DNA of 41,613 bases from Muribaculaceae bacterium (GTDB taxonomy: Bacteria; Bacteroidota; Bacteroidia; Bacteroidales; G3-4614). The notes under the pieces were generated by a model. It had not been told where the DNA came from, did not search any database, and worked only from the letters and a program-made list of their open reading frames with translations. The position numbers and the translations under genes are program-made. Positions 34,279 through 41,613 of the stretch are shown here, in pieces. Where the stretch lies: positions 1 through 41,613 of the forward strand of contig JAFYRT010000006.1 in NCBI GenBank assembly GCA_017546805.1, in the 5' to 3' direction. Position 1 is the first letter of the stretch; each line of letters opens with the position of its first letter.

Positions 34279-35544
34279 ATGGATATAACAACATTGAAAA
34301 ACAATATTGAAATAGTATCAAACAGCGACTATTTGTGGTGTACGCTTCCGTCAGGATTAAGGGTTGTATATAGATATGCAGAGTCGAATGTTTCGTATTG
34401 CGGATTTGTCATTAATGCAGGGACGCGAGACGAAGTTTGTGGTAAAGAGGGTTTGGCTCACTATGTAGAACATATGCTCTTTAAGGGCACCGAAAAACAT
34501 AAAGCTATACATATCCTCAACTGCATGGAGCGTGTTGGGGGTGAGATAAATGCCTTTACAAGCAAGGAGGAGACGGTGGTCTATACCGTAAGTCTTGAGC
34601 CGGATTTAAAACGAGCCGTAACTTTGATGTCCGATATTATACAAAATTCCTCATTCCCCGAAAATGAGAGTATTAAAGAGAAAGAGGTGATAATTGATGA
34701 GATAAATTCTTACCTCGATAATCCTGCAGAACTTATTTTCGACGAGTTTGAAAATCTGCTGTTTAAAAATCACGCATTAGGTCACAATATATTGGGTGAT
34801 GAGGCATCTCTCGAACGCATCTCATCACACGACGGACTCTCTTTTATATCAGAGTTTTACTCTCAAAACAATATGGTCTTTTTCTTTTCAGGAAAGACAA
34901 AATTCGATAAGGTTGTGAAAATTGTCTCCGAAGCAACCGAGAGTATCAGAAGTCAAAAAGTTGAACTTGCACGTCATGCGCCATTGCAGGTGACTCGTTT
35001 TGACAAACACGAGGAGTGCGATAATTATCAATCTCATGCCATAATGGGTGGTCGTTGCTACTCTATATACGACAAAGAGAGGTTTAATATCTTCTTGCTT
35101 AACAATATTTTGGGCGGTCCCGGAATGAACAGCATGCTTAATGTTGCATTGCGCGAAAAACGAGGATATGTTTACAATGTTGAGGCAAACATAACAAACT
35201 ACTCCGATACAGGACTCTTCACAATCTATTTTGGAACAGACAGAAAGAACGTGGAGAAGTGTTTTGACATAATTCGCAAAAAACTGAATGAGTTAAAAAA
35301 CAAAGAATTCTCCTCTCAAAAGCTCAATGATGCAAAACGACAATACATAGGACAATTGACAATAGGACGAGAAAATAGAGAGAACCTTGCCGTAGCATCG
35401 GGCAAAGCGTTGCTATTCCACAACCGATGCACAACTCTTGCCGATACGATTAAAAGAATCGAAAGTATTACCGCAAAGGAACTTATTGAGTGCGCAAACG
35501 TTGTTTATGCCGATGAAAATCTATCGACTTTAGTGTTGAGTTAG
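34279..35544 (+). CDS. M16 family zinc metallopeptidase (active type)
   Basis: 421 residues. The inverted zinc motif HYVEH (His61, Glu64, His65) with the third ligand Glu141 (VIIDEI) and the downstream C-terminal lobe with Arg/Tyr in REKRGYVYNVE. Processing-peptidase/PqqF-like enzymes of this size degrade or trim peptides as dimers. No signal peptide, so probably cytoplasmic. It has the same length as the dead M16 protein at 7203, a possible partner. Monocistronic with its own promoter, ending before the hairpin at 35569. Confidence 0.93.
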   Translation: MDITTLKNNIEIVSNSDYLWCTLPSGLRVVYRYAESNVSYCGFVINAGTRDEVCGKEGLAHYVEHMLFKGTEKHKAIHILNCMERVGGEINAFTSKEETVVYTVSLEPDLKRAVTLMSDIIQNSSFPENESIKEKEVIIDEINSYLDNPAELIFDEFENLLFKNHALGHNILGDEASLERISSHDGLSFISEFYSQNNMVFFFSGKTKFDKVVKIVSEATESIRSQKVELARHAPLQVTRFDKHEECDNYQSHAIMGGRCYSIYDKERFNIFLLNNILGGPGMNSMLNVALREKRGYVYNVEANITNYSDTGLFTIYFGTDRKNVEKCFDIIRKKLNELKNKEFSSQKLNDAKRQYIGQLTIGRENRENLAVASGKALLFHNRCTTLADTIKRIESITAKELIECANVVYADENLSTLVLS

Positions 35545-35568
35545 CAGCCCAAATTTACGATATCTCTT

Positions 35569-35615
35569 AAATCTCCCTCTCTGCGCATAAGGTGTGGATG
35601 GGGAGATTTCTTTTT
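35569..35615 (+). terminator. Terminator after the M16 gene
   Basis: AAATCTCCC (35569-35577) pairs with GGGAGATTT (35601-35609), followed by CTTTTT. 24 nt after the stop. Confidence 0.75.
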
Positions 35616-35617
35616 AA

Positions 35618-35672
35618 TTTGCAATTTAAGATAATTTACCTTAACTTTGTAAAGTGGCAAAGTGTATATTTG
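35618..35672 (+). promoter_or_regulatory. Tandem Bacteroidetes promoters ahead of the GH2 gene
   Basis: TTTG (35618-35621), a 20-bp spacer and TAACTTTG (35642-35649) match the consensus exactly. A second -7, TATATTTG (35665-35672), lies 23 bp downstream and may use the TTTG inside the first -7 as a short-spaced -33. Leaders would be about 90 and 70 nt to the ATG at 35746. Confidence 0.7.
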
Positions 35673-35703
35673 GCAAACACCGCTTTGTCGATAAGCTAAG
35701 TGA

Positions 35704-38937
<3,234 letters not shown>

Positions 38938-38949
38938 ATATTTAATAGA

Positions 38950-39060
38950 GTTGTTAGTTGTCGGCTTTGCCGCCCCTTCGGGGTAGTTTATAGTTGTTAG
39001 AATTAAATTTTAACAACAACATAAAAAACTAAAAACTAACAACTAAAAACTAATAACTAT
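38950..39060. repeat. TTAGTTG-armed element between GH2 and GH92
   Basis: GTTGTTAGTTGT is followed by two small stems, CGGC-ttt-GCCG (38962-38972) and CCCC-ttc-GGGG (38973-38983), then TAGTTTATAGTTGTTAG. A reversed right side follows (TTTTAACAACAACA, then AAAACTAACAACTAAAAACT). Left and right are inverted, so the whole 110 bp can fold back. The GC core resembles the element at 25682. Confidence 0.65.
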
Positions 39061-39066
39061 AAATAT

Positions 39067-41310
39067 ATGAAAGCACTTAAATTTGCAATTCCTGCACTAT
39101 TGTTATTGGCATCATGTGCAAAACAAGAGGTTGATTATGCAAAATATGTAAATCCATTTGTAGGAACAGGCGGACACGGACACGTTTATCCGGGAGCAGT
39201 GGCTCCATATCCTATGATTCAGGCAAGCCCCGATACAAGAATGTATCAATGGGATGCTTGTGCAGGTTATCACTATACCGATACCACAATCAACGGATTC
39301 TCTCATAACCACTTGAGCGGAACAGGATGTGGCGATTATGGCGATATCCTTATTATGCCTATGATAGGCACACCCGACAAGTTGGATAAAGAGGGAGAAA
39401 AATCACAAGAGATGCCCTTTTGCTCACCCTTCTCGCACGAAAACGAAGTTGCAGAGCCTGGATACTACTCAGTAATGTTGGAGAAACACTCAATCCTAAC
39501 AGAGCTTACAGTAACACAACGCGCAGCAATATATCGTTTCACATTTCCCGAAACCGATAGTGCAACAATCCTTTTGGATATGGACTACAGCCTATCAGTA
39601 TTTGGCGACCAACGCAACGATGTGTTGGATTTGCAAGTAGTAGGCGACAATGCAATATGCGGAAGCAAACAAACAAAAGGATGGGCTTGGGAGCAAGCCA
39701 TCAGCTTCTATGCCGAGGCTTCTCAACCATTCACATACACAATCATAAACGACACAGTTCAACGCGAGGGAGTAGATAAACCCCGCCTAAAAGCATTGCT
39801 AAACTTCAAGGCGGAGAAAAACACTCCAATCTACTTTAAAATAGCCTTGTCAGGAGTTGATACTGAGGGAGCAAAAAAGAACCTTATGGCAGAGATTCCC
39901 GAGTTTGATTTCGATGCAACACGCAAAGCAACACGCAAAGAGTGGAACAAAGTGTTGGGCAGAGTTGATGTAGAGACTACCAATGAAACAGATAAAGCAA
40001 TATTCTATACAGCAATGTATCGCACATCGTTGTGTCCCAATATGTTCACCGACGTTGATGGCAGATACATGGGAATGGATCACACAATCCGCACAAGCAA
40101 CCGTCCAATGTACACAATCTTCTCGTTGTGGGATACATTCCGCGCATACCACCCAATGATGACTATCATTGACCCCGAACGTAACACAGACTTTGTAAAC
40201 ACATTGGTTGAGAAATACAAAGAGGGAGGACTATTACCTATGTGGGAGTTGGCATCGAACTACACAGGTTGTATGATTGGTTACCACGCAGTATCTGTAA
40301 TTACCGATGCATATATTAAAGGATACAGAGACTTTGATGTAGAGGCTGCATTTGAGGGATGTTTGAAATCATCAAACGGAGATACATCAAATATAATAGT
40401 ACCTCGTGCATTTATACCTTACATTCAACCCGTATCAAAAATATATAAAGATGCATTAGGCTATGTACCTTGCGATAAAGAGGGCGAGTCGGTGGCAAAA
40501 GCGTTGGAGTATGCATATGACGACTGGTGTATCTCTATCCTTGCCGACGCTTTGGATAAAGATACAGAAACTGCAGAATTTGCACAAAAAGGAAAATACT
40601 ACCAAAACTATTTCGATGCAACAACCAAGATGATGCGAGGTAAAGACTCAAAAGGAGAGTGGCGAACACCATTCAACCCATACGCTTCAAAACACCGCGA
40701 CGATGACTACTGCGAAGGAATTGCATGGCAATGGACATGGTTCGTACCCCACGATGTAGAGGGATTGGTTGAGTTAATGGGAGGCAAAGAGGCATTCGTA
40801 ACACAATTGGACTCGTTATTCTTCACTTCTCGCAGCATAGAGGGCGAGGACGTATCAGCCGACATTACAGGATTGATAGGATTGTATGCTCACGGAAACG
40901 AGCCAAGCCACCACATAGCACACCTATATAACTATGTAGGTGAGCCTCACAAAACACAAGCAATGTTGGATAGCATCATCTACTCACAATATCGTTTAGA
41001 CCCCGACGGAATAGCAGGAAACGAGGATTGCGGACAGATGTCGGCATGGTATATCCTAAACAGTATGGGAATCTATCAAGTAGCGCCGGGTAACCCTGTA
41101 TTCTCAATAGGACGTCCAATATTTGACCAAGCAACAGTAAAACTACCAGAAGGTAAAACATTCGCAATCAAAACACTTAACAACTCTCGAACAAACAAAT
41201 ATATCAAGAGCATGAAACTAAACGGAGAGGAGCTTGTATCACCTTTCATCAACTACTCTGATATTATGAAAGGCGGAGAGTTAGAGATAGAAATGACAGA
41301 TAAAATATAG
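39067..41310 (+). CDS. Glycoside hydrolase family 92 alpha-mannosidase, lipoprotein
   Basis: 747 residues. The lipobox LLLLASC places the lipidated Cys at 17. GH92 signatures are YVNPFVGTGGHGHVYPGAV, FSHNHLSGTGCGDYGDI, DDYCEGIAWQWTWFVPHD (Glu550 as the likely acid) and GNEDCGQMSAWYILNSMG (651-668, with Asp654 and neighbours as the calcium/base site). The family removes terminal alpha-mannose from N-glycans or fungal mannan with calcium. Membrane anchored, periplasmic or surface. Its TAG stop lies in a TAGTTGTTAG repeat. Probably cotranscribed with GH2; no regulator or SusC/D pair is next to them in the window. Confidence 0.95.
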   Translation: MKALKFAIPALLLLASCAKQEVDYAKYVNPFVGTGGHGHVYPGAVAPYPMIQASPDTRMYQWDACAGYHYTDTTINGFSHNHLSGTGCGDYGDILIMPMIGTPDKLDKEGEKSQEMPFCSPFSHENEVAEPGYYSVMLEKHSILTELTVTQRAAIYRFTFPETDSATILLDMDYSLSVFGDQRNDVLDLQVVGDNAICGSKQTKGWAWEQAISFYAEASQPFTYTIINDTVQREGVDKPRLKALLNFKAEKNTPIYFKIALSGVDTEGAKKNLMAEIPEFDFDATRKATRKEWNKVLGRVDVETTNETDKAIFYTAMYRTSLCPNMFTDVDGRYMGMDHTIRTSNRPMYTIFSLWDTFRAYHPMMTIIDPERNTDFVNTLVEKYKEGGLLPMWELASNYTGCMIGYHAVSVITDAYIKGYRDFDVEAAFEGCLKSSNGDTSNIIVPRAFIPYIQPVSKIYKDALGYVPCDKEGESVAKALEYAYDDWCISILADALDKDTETAEFAQKGKYYQNYFDATTKMMRGKDSKGEWRTPFNPYASKHRDDDYCEGIAWQWTWFVPHDVEGLVELMGGKEAFVTQLDSLFFTSRSIEGEDVSADITGLIGLYAHGNEPSHHIAHLYNYVGEPHKTQAMLDSIIYSQYRLDPDGIAGNEDCGQMSAWYILNSMGIYQVAPGNPVFSIGRPIFDQATVKLPEGKTFAIKTLNNSRTNKYIKSMKLNGEELVSPFINYSDIMKGGELEIEMTDKI

Positions 41311-41460
41311 TTGTTAGTTGTACGGTGCTTCGCACCTTAGTTTTTAGAAAAGCCCCAAGGTTGTCTCGATAAGAACCTTGGGGCTTTTTATTGCTCCAAT
41401 TAGGCTAATTAGTCATATTGCTCTAATTAGCCTAACAAACTAACAACTAAAAACTAATAA
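41308..41460. repeat. TTAGTTG-armed composite element around the GH92 terminator
   Basis: Left arm TAGTTGTTAGTTGT (41308-41321) with the hairpin GGTGC-ttc-GCACC and TTAGTTTTTAG. Then the terminator at 41348-41389, a perfect palindrome TTAGGCTAATTAG / CTAATTAGCCTAA (around 41400-41436), and the right arm CTAACAAACTAACAACTAAA (from 41432). Arms are inverted relative to each other. This accounts for the first half of the 303 bases after GH92. Confidence 0.6.
41348..41389 (+). terminator. Terminator after GH92
   Basis: AAAAGCCCCAAGGTT (41348-41362) pairs with AACCTTGGGGCTTTTT (41374-41389), 11-nt loop, T run included. 37 nt after the stop. Confidence 0.92.
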
Positions 41461-41464
41461 TAAA

Positions 41465-41496
41465 TTTGTTAAACAAAATAAAAATAACTACATTTG
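41465..41496 (+). promoter_or_regulatory. Canonical promoter at the right edge
   Basis: TTTG (41465-41468), a 20-bp spacer, TACATTTG (41489-41496). Both boxes and the spacing are ideal, and it points out of the window. The transcript would start near 41503. Confidence 0.75.
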
Positions 41497-41523
41497 TGTT
41501 GTGAAGAAGTGTCTGTAAATAAT

Positions 41524-41613
41524 ATGTGTGTAAATTCATTGAATATCAATAAAGTGTGTAAAAAAAGTGCTAATAATTTGGTGCTTTCAAATCTTTGTAT
41601 AAACACACACACA
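41524..41613 (+). CDS. Possible start of a gene running off the right edge
   Basis: ATG 41524, about 20 nt after the expected transcription start, opens 30 codons to the window edge without a stop (beginning MCVNSLNINKVCKK). The stretch is low in complexity, with GTGTGTAAA repeated at 41527-41542 spacing and CACACACA at the very end, so it may instead be an untranslated leader. I recognise no family. Confidence 0.25.
   Translation, partial: MCVNSLNINKVCKKSANNLVLSNLCINTHT

Noticed and set aside
41527..41613. GTGTGTAAA words and CACACACA as the start of a CRISPR or satellite array
   Set aside because: Repeats are only 8-9 bp, irregularly spaced and not separated by unique spacers of constant length.

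Overview
The window reads as chromosome of a gut-type Bacteroidales bacterium (Bacteroidota). The evidence is an AT-rich sequence without clear Shine-Dalgarno sites, promoters of the Bacteroidetes type (-33 TTTG, about 20 bp, -7 TAnnTTTG), and family content typical of the group: carboxynorspermidine dehydrogenase, a gingipain-like C25 pair, a TonB receptor followed by a DUF4876-type lipoprotein, GH2 and GH92 glycosidases, and an RluB enzyme with a long Asn/Arg-rich extension. I see no rRNA, tRNA, CRISPR array or intact insertion sequence.

Layout. 1-1.2 kb is the 3' end of a mobile-element-like polyprotein gene that stops at a tandem TGA TGA, followed by 81 further open codons in the same frame and an intrinsic terminator. 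1.3-2.6 kb holds a BspA-like leucine-rich repeat gene. 2.8-5.5 kb (minus) is an rluB-like/asnS pair. 5.7-9.8 kb carries slyD, kdsB plus a catalytically dead M16 protein, a small outer-membrane barrel (minus) and rubrerythrin. 10.0-16.0 kb carries the first C25 protease, then rmuC, a PatB/MalY aminotransferase and a membrane acyltransferase. 16.2-17.0 kb (minus) has a small membrane protein and an OmpH/Skp lipoprotein. 17.2-19.8 kb holds pepD, a MIP18-family Fe-S factor and lpxH. 19.9-23.7 kb (minus) is an mnmA / S8 protease / xseA / xseB operon. 23.9-25.5 kb holds carboxynorspermidine dehydrogenase and bcp. 25.7-27.9 kb (minus) holds the second C25 protease. 28.0-34.0 kb (minus) is a three-gene outer-membrane operon: TonB receptor, DUF4876-like lipoprotein, DUF6850-like barrel. 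34.3-35.5 kb is an active M16 protease. 35.7-41.3 kb is a GH2 and GH92 glycosidase pair. A well-formed promoter then drives an unknown transcript off the right edge.

How the genes fit together. Most of the window is housekeeping (translation, envelope, DNA repair, stress). The accessory parts are the left-edge mobile remnant, the LRR gene, the C25 pair, the TonB operon and the two glycosidases. The best candidates for something undescribed are (a) a family of short intergenic elements built from TTAGTTGTTAG-type arms around variable GC-rich hairpins, which supply the TAG stop codons of several genes and appear to have cut short the S8 protease; (b) the diverged pair of gingipain-like proteases carrying a C-terminal helical-repeat region; (c) the SusD-less TonB operon with an internal terminator-like hairpin; and (d) a tandem TGA inside what still looks like coding sequence, in a window where none of 30 complete genes ends in TGA. 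All family assignments are from reading the sequence; no database search was run.
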